The notes under the pieces were generated by a model, which was not told the origin of the DNA, did not search any database, and saw only the letters and a list, made by a program, of their open reading frames with translations. Positions 1-5,525 of a stretch of 10,188 bases of DNA are shown here, in pieces; within the stretch, counting starts at the first letter, position 1; each line of letters starts with the position of its first letter. The stretch is from an uncultured Ruminococcus sp. (GTDB lineage Bacteria; Bacillota; Clostridia; Oscillospirales; Ruminococcaceae), in assembly GCA_947177375.1 (NCBI GenBank), contig CAMWUF010000016.1, forward strand, positions 1 to 10,188, in the 5' to 3' direction. Made by a program: the position numbers and the translations under genes.

Positions 1-591
1 GAATTATTTATTCGTTGTCATGGGACGTATTCTATTAAAATTTCAGACCCGTTAAAATTTTTTGAAGAAGTTGTCCCCAGAAATGCAAATATTGTTAGTA
101 CACAAGTATTATCAGACCAATATTTAGAAGAATTTTTAATGGCATTGCAAAGTGCTGTCAGCAACATGTCACAGAATGGCGTAAGAATTTCTAATCTAGG
201 TGCAAAAAGTGCAGATATTGTAGCATATTTAAATCAGCAATTAAATATTCTTTGGAAAGAACAGAGAGGCATTGATTTAGTTTCCGTAGGAATTGGAAAT
301 ATCAGCTATGATGAGAATAGCAGAGAATTAATTAATATTCGCAGCAGAAATACAATGCTTAATCAACAGCCCATGAATCAAATTAATCAAAATTTAACGA
401 TTCCACAGCATTCTGCACCAGTGAATTTACAGAAAGCATGGGCTTGTCAATGTGGTTCACAGAATTATGGAAATTTCTGTGCTGTATGTGGTAGGGAAAA
501 ACCAGATATTTCACAATTTTGGGGTTGTACATGTGGCTTGTTAAATACTGGTAATTTTTGCTCAAAATGCGGTGCGAAACGGTCATCATGA
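1..591 (+). CDS. SPFH-domain protein with two C-terminal zinc ribbons (5' end missing; YdjI-like)
   Basis: The reading frame is open from the first base, so the N-terminus lies outside the window; 196 residues are visible. The visible SPFH part reads GTYSIKISDPLKFF near the left edge, then EVVPRNA, a helix-rich stretch and IDLVSVGIGNISYDE. This is the pattern of the bacterial SPFH proteins often misnamed 'virion core protein', which include B. subtilis YdjI. After an Asn/Gln-rich linker (about 355-430) come two near-identical zinc ribbons at 439-498 and 520-585, each W-x-C-x-C-G-x2-N-x-G-N-F-C-x2-C-G. SPFH proteins form oligomers at membranes, and YdjI is known to be needed for PspA to reach the membrane. 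No membrane segment is visible, so recruitment by the downstream membrane genes is likely (inference). The ATG at 139 is internal and is not the start. The next gene begins 16 bases after the stop. I am confident of the family and less so of strict YdjI orthology. Confidence 0.85.
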   Translation, partial: ELFIRCHGTYSIKISDPLKFFEEVVPRNANIVSTQVLSDQYLEEFLMALQSAVSNMSQNGVRISNLGAKSADIVAYLNQQLNILWKEQRGIDLVSVGIGNISYDENSRELINIRSRNTMLNQQPMNQINQNLTIPQHSAPVNLQKAWACQCGSQNYGNFCAVCGREKPDISQFWGCTCGLLNTGNFCSKCGAKRSS

Positions 592-607
592 CAGAAAGGA
601 TAAATTT

Positions 608-1666
608 ATGAGTTCTCTGGAAAGTATACAGTATAAATGCCCGAATTGTAGTGCAGATTTGCGATTTAATCCAAAAAAACAGGGCTTTGCTTGTGAATAT
701 TGTGATAGTTTTTTTACACCCGAAGAATGTAAACAAGCCAATGAACAAATGCAACAAGAACAACAGGAACAGGCTTCTGTAACTGACGAATTTGCAGAAC
801 AGAATCAATTATTTATTTGTCAAAGCTGTGGAGCTGAATTAATAACTGATTCTGATACAACGGCAACAGAATGTTTATATTGTCATAATCCCGTAATTTT
901 AAAAGGCAGACTATCTGGCGAATATATGCCCTCTAAAGTCATTCCGTTTAAAATTTCCCGTGAAGAAGCTGTGCAGATTTTTAAAGACTGGTGCAAAAAA
1001 AGAAAATTCTTGCCGAAAGATTTTACTTCAGAAAGTCAATTAGTGCATTTGCATGGTGTGTATGTGCCGTTCTGGGTTGCAGATTGTCATGTACATGGTA
1101 TCATGCATGCTGACTGTCATAGAGTGAAACATTGGACTTCTGGAGATTATAACTATACAGAAACAAGTGAATTTGATGTATTCCGTGAAGCGGATTTAGA
1201 TTTTAATGGTATTCCTGCGGACGGACAAAGCAAAGTAGATGATAATCTGATGGAAGCAATTGAACCGTTTGATTATCGGGACACTGTAAATTTTGAAATG
1301 ACTTATTTAAGCGGTTTTTTATCTGATAAATATGATGTCAACAAAGCACAGGTGTTCCCTCGTGTACGCAATCGTGCTGTCAATGGCAGTGATATGTTAT
1401 TACGTTCTTCTATGACTGGTTATGATTCTGTCAGAGTATTACAATCTGACATGAATGTTTTAAGCACAAAATGGCAATATATGCTATTGCCTGTTTGGTT
1501 CATGACGTTTCATTATCATAATAAACAATATGATTTTGCAATTAATGGGCAAACTGGAAAACAAGCTGGAACACCGCCATTAAATTCTAAGAAATTATTA
1601 TTTATGTGTATATTAATTAGTGTTCTATGTGGCTGTATTGGCTTCTTGGGAGGACTTTTAAAATGA
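608..1666 (+). CDS. zinc-ribbon protein with C-terminal membrane anchor (YdjG-like, 'TFIIB-type zinc ribbon' family)
   Basis: This 352-residue protein has a first zinc ribbon with Cys11/Cys14 and Cys29/Cys32, a Gln/Glu-rich linker (about 42-65), and a second ribbon with Cys71/Cys74 and Cys89/Cys92. A long globular part (about 95-325) includes the motif YVPFWVADCHVHG. A hydrophobic segment at 330-351 ends the protein. With no signal peptide and an anchor at the very end, the ribbons should face the cytoplasm. Such proteins are often labelled 'TFIIB zinc-binding' or 'PriA-like' from the ribbon alone; I see no helicase motif, so a DNA role is not supported. The layout and neighbours fit B. subtilis YdjG, which helps place YdjI at the membrane. 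The start at 608 is chosen because AGAAAGGA (593-600) lies 7 bases upstream; an in-frame ATG at 572 lies inside the preceding gene and lacks such a site. The stop overlaps the next start (ATGA). Confidence 0.85.
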   Translation: MSSLESIQYKCPNCSADLRFNPKKQGFACEYCDSFFTPEECKQANEQMQQEQQEQASVTDEFAEQNQLFICQSCGAELITDSDTTATECLYCHNPVILKGRLSGEYMPSKVIPFKISREEAVQIFKDWCKKRKFLPKDFTSESQLVHLHGVYVPFWVADCHVHGIMHADCHRVKHWTSGDYNYTETSEFDVFREADLDFNGIPADGQSKVDDNLMEAIEPFDYRDTVNFEMTYLSGFLSDKYDVNKAQVFPRVRNRAVNGSDMLLRSSMTGYDSVRVLQSDMNVLSTKWQYMLLPVWFMTFHYHNKQYDFAINGQTGKQAGTPPLNSKKLLFMCILISVLCGCIGFLGGLLK

Positions 1667-2559
1667 AAAAATATATTACATTTATCACAAGTATGTTATT
1701 ATTTATGATTTGCATTTGTCCTGCAATGTCTATGCATGTCAAAGCAATCAGTGAAAGTGTTTATTTATATGACGAATCTGGAAAATTAACAGAAGATGAA
1801 TATCAATTCTGTTATGAAGTTCTGGAAAATGCTTCTGATTATACAGGCATGAATATTATTGTGATTTTAGGCTATCAGGACTGTACAGAAGCAACAATAA
1901 AATCTATTGCAAATACAACTTATGACAGTTTATTTGCAAAAAAATCTGACGGTTTATGTTATTACATAGATTTAAAAGGCTATAGCTCTGCTTATGATTA
2001 TATTTCTACAAGCGGGCTGGCACAGTTTTATTATACAAATGCAAAATCTAATAATAGAATTGATAAGATTACAACAGCACTTGATAAATATCTTATTCCT
2101 GCTGGCAGTGAAGATATTACTGGTGCAGTGAATGGATTTGCCGAACAGTTGCAATATTATTATGACATGGGCATTCCAGAGCATTATTATGTCTATGATG
2201 ATAGTTATCATGAATATTATCATGTAGAAAATAATGTGATTATTACAACTAAAAATAAACCCTATCTTGCATGGGATAACGCATTTCTATCTGGTATGAT
2301 TGGCTTAATTCTAGGAATCATGATTGCAGTAATTACTTATCTTGTTGTCAAATCGCATTATAAATTCCAACACGCTTTAACACCAACAAATTATGTGAAT
2401 AAAAAAACTGTGATTTATAGACAACAATATGACAGATTTGTCCACACTCGCACCAACAAGACACATATCAGCTCCAACAGTGGCGGTCATGGTGGCGGTG
2501 GTCATCACGGAGGCGGTCACAGCAGTGGCGGTCACGGCGGCGGCGGACATCATAGATAA
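1663..2559 (+). CDS. exported TPM-domain membrane protein with Gly/His-rich cytoplasmic tail (YdjH-like)
   Basis: This 298-residue protein opens with a signal peptide (MKK, hydrophobic 4-24, possible cleavage after Ala28). A TPM domain follows (about 31-180), recognisable from VYLYDESGKLTEDE, then TGMNIIVILGY and YDSLFAKKSDG, the usual order in YgcG/TPM proteins. A single membrane segment at about 207-230 follows a tyrosine-rich stretch. The C-terminus (270-298) is almost all Gly, His and Ser. Predicted topology is TPM domain outside and tail inside. TPM proteins have been linked to photosystem repair, phosphatase activity and envelope functions; the activity here is unknown. The start at 1663 has GGGAGG at 1648-1653 and overlaps the previous stop, which implies translational coupling; the longer form from 1627 would add 12 residues before the signal peptide. 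B. subtilis ydjH is the likely counterpart by context. Confidence 0.83.
   Translation: MKKYITFITSMLLFMICICPAMSMHVKAISESVYLYDESGKLTEDEYQFCYEVLENASDYTGMNIIVILGYQDCTEATIKSIANTTYDSLFAKKSDGLCYYIDLKGYSSAYDYISTSGLAQFYYTNAKSNNRIDKITTALDKYLIPAGSEDITGAVNGFAEQLQYYYDMGIPEHYYVYDDSYHEYYHVENNVIITTKNKPYLAWDNAFLSGMIGLILGIMIAVITYLVVKSHYKFQHALTPTNYVNKKTVIYRQQYDRFVHTRTNKTHISSNSGGHGGGGHHGGGHSSGGHGGGGHHR
2470..2556 (+). repeat. Gly/His-rich coding repeat in the TPM protein
   Basis: The last 29 codons of the TPM-protein gene encode repeated GGH, GGGGHH and GGGH units with 7 histidines. The DNA is a degenerate GGY/CAY array and is markedly more GC-rich than its surroundings. Gly-rich tails are common on TPM proteins; regular histidines suggest metal binding, which is inference. 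Confidence 0.8.
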
Positions 2560-2594
2560 TAGATAGATAATATTATAATTTGTTTGATAATCAT

Positions 2595-2628
2595 AAAAAA
2601 CTGCTGGATTCCATGGAAATCAGCAGTT
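2595..2628 (-). terminator. Rho-independent terminator of the tRNA-Pro transcript
   Basis: Read on the minus strand, an arm AACTGCTG (2628-2621) pairs with CAGCAGTT (2606-2599) and is followed by an unbroken T run (2600-2595). The stem can extend by three pairs with one bulged base. It begins about 10 bases beyond the tRNA 3' end. On the plus strand the hairpin is followed only by TTCTTG, so it would be a weaker stop for the TPM gene ending at 2559. Confidence 0.8.
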
Positions 2629-2638
2629 CTTGCTATAA

Positions 2639-2712
2639 TCGAGGTGACAGGATTCGAACCTGCGACCCCTACGTCCCGAACGTAATGCTCTACCAAACTG
2701 AGCCACACCTCG
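2639..2712 (-). tRNA. tRNA-Pro, anticodon CGG
   Basis: The minus strand folds into a complete cloverleaf. The acceptor arms are CGAGGTG and CACCTCG, with the C1-G72 pair usual for bacterial tRNA-Pro. The D arm is GCTC/GAGC, the anticodon stem TTACG/CGTAG with loop TTCGGGA, and the T arm GCAGG-TTCGAAT-CCTGT. The anticodon CGG is at 2678-2676 and reads CCG codons. The discriminator A is at 2639 and is followed by TTA, so the CCA end is not encoded and must be added by tRNA nucleotidyltransferase. The gene stands alone between two protein operons and has its own promoter and terminator. Confidence 0.97.
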
Positions 2713-2746
2713 ATAAATTTAATTAAATAAAATTTTAACAAGAAAT

Positions 2747-2775
2747 ATTATAACATAAAAATTTAAATTTGTAAA
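2747..2775 (-). promoter_or_regulatory. promoter for tRNA-Pro
   Basis: On the minus strand, TTTACA (2775-2770) is followed after 17 bases by TATAAT (2752-2747), with TG one base upstream of the -10 (extended -10). Transcription would start near 2740, giving a short leader of about 28 bases before the tRNA. It faces away from the citrate synthase promoter. Confidence 0.8.
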
Positions 2776-2819
2776 GTGGTAAAATGCATAAAATTAAAAA
2801 AACTTTTTTTGCTTTTTTG

Positions 2820-2848
2820 TTGACTTATTTCAGAAAAAGTGTTATAAT
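2820..2848 (+). promoter_or_regulatory. promoter for the citrate synthase operon
   Basis: TTGACT (2820-2825), a 17-base spacer and TATAAT (2843-2848) make a near-consensus housekeeping sigma promoter, and TGT just before the -10 makes it extended. The expected start near 2855 leaves a leader of about 48 bases with AGAAAGGA at 2884-2891. No operator palindrome or riboswitch fold is evident in the leader. Confidence 0.85.
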
Positions 2849-2902
2849 AAAAATTATATATTCAAAAAAATAATAAAAAAATCAGAAAGGAACGATGAAA
2901 TA

Positions 2903-4267
2903 ATGGCACGTTATGATTATTCAGAGGCAGCATGCCCTTTGATTGAGGAACTTGCAGAAATTTGCAAAGAAGAATTTCCAATTAATCCCGATTTATACAC
3001 AAAATATGATGTCAAAAGAGGTTTGCGTGATTTAAATGGAAAAGGTGTACTTGCGGGATTAACTTATATTGGAAATGTAGTTGCCTCTAAAACAGTCGAT
3101 GGTGTGACAACGCCTTGTGAGGGAAAATTATATTACAGAGGTATTGATGTAGAAGAACTTGTTGCAGGATTTATTGCAGATGGCAGATTAGGCTTTGAGG
3201 AAACAGTTTATTTACTGTTATTTGGAAAATTACCAAATCAGAAGCAATTGCAGGATTTTACAAGTTTATTAGCAGATTTGCGTTATTTACCGTCTGTATT
3301 TACCAGAGATGTGATTATGAAAGCACCTAGTGATAATATGATGAATACACTTGCAAAATGTGTATTGGCATTATATTCTTATGACCAGTGTGCAAATGAT
3401 ATTTCTATTCCAAATGTGTTAAGACAATGCTTGTCTTTGATTAGTTTATTTCCGTTAATTTCTGTTTACGGCTATCAGGCATATAATTTTAAAGCTGGTG
3501 AAAGTTTAATTATTCATCAGCCAAACCCGAAATTATCCCTTGCTGAAAATATTTTGTATATGCTAAGACCAGATTCTAAATTTACGCCTTTAGAGGCAAA
3601 ATTATTAGATTTAGCTTTAGTATTACATGCAGAACATGGTGGCGGTAATAATTCGACTTTTACAGTGCATGTTGTTTCTTCGTCTGGAACGGATACTTAC
3701 TCTGCAATTGCTGCTGCATTGGGGTCTTTAAAAGGTCCGAAACATGGTGGTGCGAATATTAAAGTTTGTCAGATGTTTGATGATTTAATGGAGCATGTGA
3801 AAGATTGGAGCGATGAAGAAGAAATTAAAAATTATTTGCGTTCGCTATTACATAAAGAAGGTTTTGACCATTCGGGATTAATTTATGGCATGGGGCATGC
3901 CGTGTATTCTATTTCAGACCCAAGGGCAAGAGTATTTAAAAGCTTTGTACAGAAATTATCTGTTGAAAAAGGTCGTGAAAAAGAATATGAATTATATGCA
4001 ACTGTAGAACGCCTTGCTTCTGAAGTCATTGCCTCTGAAAGAAAAATTTATAAAGGCGTTTGTGCCAATGTGGATTTTTACAGTGGCTTTGTTTATCGAA
4101 TGCTTGGCTTGCCAGAAGAATTATTTACACCGATTTTTGCAATTGCCAGAATTGCGGGCTGGTCCGCACATCGTATTGAAGAATTAATTAATTCTAATAA
4201 AATTATTCGTCCAGCCTATAAAGCTGTTGTAGATGCTCGACGTTACACACCTATGGCAGAAAGATAA
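2903..4267 (+). CDS. gltA: citrate synthase
   Basis: This 454-residue enzyme condenses oxaloacetate and acetyl-CoA to citrate and CoA in the cytoplasm. The three catalytic positions are visible: His281 in GPKHGGAN, His332 in GMGHAVY followed by DPRA, and Asp391 in NVDFYSG. Other family signatures are GKLYYRGIDVEEL near the N-terminus, LHAEHGGGNNSTFTVHVVSS, and IFAIARIAGWSAHRIEE near the end. GHAVY replaces the GHRVY of the E. coli enzyme; from memory this and the slightly long chain fit a Firmicute subfamily. In anaerobes it usually feeds 2-oxoglutarate and glutamate synthesis rather than a full cycle. The start at 2903 follows AGAAAGGA (2884-2891) by 11 bases; an ATG at 2895 opens only a two-codon frame (ATG AAA TAA) whose stop overlaps this start. 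A 2-methylcitrate synthase role cannot be excluded by eye. The next gene begins 6 bases after the stop. Confidence 0.96.
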   Translation: MARYDYSEAACPLIEELAEICKEEFPINPDLYTKYDVKRGLRDLNGKGVLAGLTYIGNVVASKTVDGVTTPCEGKLYYRGIDVEELVAGFIADGRLGFEETVYLLLFGKLPNQKQLQDFTSLLADLRYLPSVFTRDVIMKAPSDNMMNTLAKCVLALYSYDQCANDISIPNVLRQCLSLISLFPLISVYGYQAYNFKAGESLIIHQPNPKLSLAENILYMLRPDSKFTPLEAKLLDLALVLHAEHGGGNNSTFTVHVVSSSGTDTYSAIAAALGSLKGPKHGGANIKVCQMFDDLMEHVKDWSDEEEIKNYLRSLLHKEGFDHSGLIYGMGHAVYSISDPRARVFKSFVQKLSVEKGREKEYELYATVERLASEVIASERKIYKGVCANVDFYSGFVYRMLGLPEELFTPIFAIARIAGWSAHRIEELINSNKIIRPAYKAVVDARRYTPMAER

Positions 4268-4273
4268 AACATA

Positions 4274-4657
4274 ATGCAGGAATTTAATCTAAAACAAATC
4301 AATCATTTGCTAACAGATGTGATTTTAGCATGTGAGATTCCAACGCAAGACGAAACAAATAGAAGATTTATTACAATTCGGTCTTTTTATTATCATCATT
4401 CTAGTAAAAATTTGCAATGTTGGGATAAAAATATAAAATCTTATCAAGAGGGCGAACATGCATTATTTAGAATACATGTTTATACAGTGTCGTCAGAATC
4501 TATTGAAAAAAAGTATGATATTCATGAAAATGAGTTAATAGAAAATAAATTAATGGAAGTCATAGGTTGGCAGGAATTATATGCAAATCTTGCTGAATAT
4601 GTAAAAGATGTAAATAAATTTGTTCCGCAATGGCATTGTGATAATCCGTTGGAATAA
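4274..4657 (+). CDS. uncharacterised 127-residue protein linked to citrate synthase
   Basis: I do not recognise this family. The protein is soluble, with no signal peptide, membrane segment or metal-binding Cys cluster. The N-terminus (MQEFNLKQINHLLTDVILAC) looks helical; a middle part (about 30-75) looks like beta strands with aromatic and His residues (FITIRSFYYHHSS, HALFRIHVYTVSS); an acidic helix (80-105) and a Trp/His end (PQWHCDNPLE) follow. It starts 6 bases after the citrate synthase stop, and the only candidate ribosome site, AGAAAG at 4258-4263, lies within the last codons of that gene, so it is probably translated by coupling and expressed with citrate synthase. Base and codon use match the neighbours. 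It may be a lineage-specific accessory or partner of the enzyme (inference from position only). Confidence 0.75.
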   Translation: MQEFNLKQINHLLTDVILACEIPTQDETNRRFITIRSFYYHHSSKNLQCWDKNIKSYQEGEHALFRIHVYTVSSESIEKKYDIHENELIENKLMEVIGWQELYANLAEYVKDVNKFVPQWHCDNPLE

Positions 4658-4694
4658 AAAATGTGTAATTTGATGAGATTTTTAGAAATAACGC

Positions 4695-4723
4695 TTGCAA
4701 TTTTGTAAAAGATATGCTATAAT
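4695..4723 (+). promoter_or_regulatory. promoter for the zinc-ribbon/GGDEF gene pair
   Basis: TTGCAA (4695-4700), a 17-base spacer and TATAAT (4718-4723) with TGC immediately before the -10 form an extended -10 promoter. AAGGAGGA (4746-4753) and the ATG at 4761 follow. The -10 lies inside a perfect inverted repeat, listed separately. Confidence 0.8.
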
Positions 4724-4730
4724 AGCATAT
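4712..4730 (+). promoter_or_regulatory. perfect 8-bp inverted repeat over the -10 box (candidate operator)
   Basis: ATATGCTA (4712-4719), a TAA spacer and TAGCATAT (4723-4730) form a 19-base perfect palindrome that covers the whole -10 element. A dimeric repressor bound here would block RNA polymerase. As RNA it could also form a weak hairpin before a T-rich stretch, so a poor terminator for the upstream operon is the alternative reading. Confidence 0.5.
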
Positions 4731-4760
4731 AGATATTTTTAATTTAAGGAGGATTTTATT

Positions 4761-5459
4761 ATGCCAAATTTTTTAGACAGACTAAATGCAAATGTGACAA
4801 ATGCAACCAGAACTGTTGCACAAAAAGCAAAAAATTTGAATGAATCAAACAAGCTGAATAGCCAAATCAAAGCAGAGGAACATAATATTCAGCAAAATCT
4901 GATTGCAATCGGTCAGAAATATTATGAACTTTGCAAAGACAGCCCCGATGAAGAATTTAAAACAATGGTAGGAGCGATTGTCGAATCTGAACAGAAAATT
5001 GAAAAATTTAAACAAGAAATTGAAGAAGTTCGTGCAAGAGAACCAGAGCTTGTGCCAATTCCAGAACAAGTTACAGTTGCTAAACCTGCAAATACACCTG
5101 CTAATCCGTCTGCTATGGTATGCACGTACTGTGGGAAAATCTATGAAGCAGGTAATCTGTTCTGTGGTAGTTGTGGTCAGAAATTAACTGCACAATATAC
5201 TGCAACAGATGTATCTGTACAAGCTGAAACGGAAAGTGCCGTGGAAGTATCATCTGAAAATGATACGCAAGTACAGCAGGAAATCACAGATACTCCTGAA
5301 ATTGATATCATGGATGCTATGAATTCTGAGCAAGAGCAAGCAATTGCAAAAGAAGAGGAACAAGTTTCCAAACCTGCATTCTGTCCTTATTGTGGTAGTG
5401 AATTGAATGTACCTGGACAGATTTATTGTGGAGGATGTGGCAAAAAATTAGCAGAATAA
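4761..5459 (+). CDS. coiled-coil protein with two zinc ribbons
   Basis: This 232-residue cytoplasmic protein has three parts. Residues 1-95 are helical and highly charged, with a likely coiled coil at about 30-95 (NSQIKAEEHNIQQNL, ESEQKIEKFKQEIEEVR). A Pro/Ala linker leads to a first zinc ribbon with Cys121/Cys124 and Cys135/Cys138. A Glu/Gln/Thr-rich disordered linker (145-205) precedes a second ribbon with Cys208/Cys211 and Cys223/Cys226 at the C-terminus. No catalytic domain, signal peptide or membrane segment is seen. Such proteins are usually named only 'zinc ribbon domain-containing protein' and are likely scaffolds or adaptors. AAGGAGGA 7 bases before the ATG is the best ribosome site in the window. 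It has its own promoter and is followed after 66 bases by the GGDEF gene with no terminator between, so the two may be cotranscribed. The ribbons echo those of the operon at 1-2559, but the function is unknown. Confidence 0.85.
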   Translation: MPNFLDRLNANVTNATRTVAQKAKNLNESNKLNSQIKAEEHNIQQNLIAIGQKYYELCKDSPDEEFKTMVGAIVESEQKIEKFKQEIEEVRAREPELVPIPEQVTVAKPANTPANPSAMVCTYCGKIYEAGNLFCGSCGQKLTAQYTATDVSVQAETESAVEVSSENDTQVQQEITDTPEIDIMDAMNSEQEQAIAKEEEQVSKPAFCPYCGSELNVPGQIYCGGCGKKLAE

Positions 5460-5492
5460 TTTAATTTATTTTAAAAATTTTTCAGAAAGGAT

Positions 5493-5519
5493 ATGCCGGA
5501 TACATTCGGTCGGTGGTGA
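5493..5519 (+). other. possible leader micro-ORF before the GGDEF gene
   Basis: ATG at 5493 opens an 8-codon frame (MPDTFGRW, then TGA) whose stop overlaps the ribosome site of the downstream gene. AGAAAGGA at 5484-5491 lies only 1 base from this ATG, closer than at other genes here, so translation is doubtful. It may simply be leader sequence. Confidence 0.2.
5512..5519 (+). promoter_or_regulatory. ribosome binding site that sets the GGDEF-gene start
   Basis: GGTGGTGA matches the 16S-complementary GGAGGTGA at 7 of 8 bases and sits 6 bases before the ATG at 5526. An in-frame TGA at 5517 rules out any upstream start. Confidence 0.6.
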
Positions 5520-5525
5520 CACTTT

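Noticed and set aside
383..808. 141-codon open frame on the minus strand
   Set aside because: It lies antisense across the end of the SPFH gene and the start of the zinc-ribbon gene, has no ribosome site, and its hydrophobic Phe/Leu-rich product is what complementing Lys/Glu-rich AT-rich codons gives.
2480..2553. repeated GGY-CAY units considered as a CRISPR or DNA-level tandem repeat
   Set aside because: Units are irregular and in frame, with no spacers; the repetition is explained by the Gly/His protein tail.
2550..2741. 63-codon minus-strand open frame
   Set aside because: It runs through the tRNA-Pro gene and its terminator; the apparent peptide motif GVAGSNPVTS is the usual translation artefact of a tRNA T arm.
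2849..2902. possible riboswitch in the citrate synthase leader
   Set aside because: The leader is about 48 bases of nearly pure A/T with no stable stem, too short and unstructured for a known riboswitch class.
4845..5371. several short minus-strand and out-of-frame open frames
   Set aside because: All are shadows of the coiled-coil/zinc-ribbon gene, whose own frame has a strong ribosome site, a promoter and recognisable Cys motifs.
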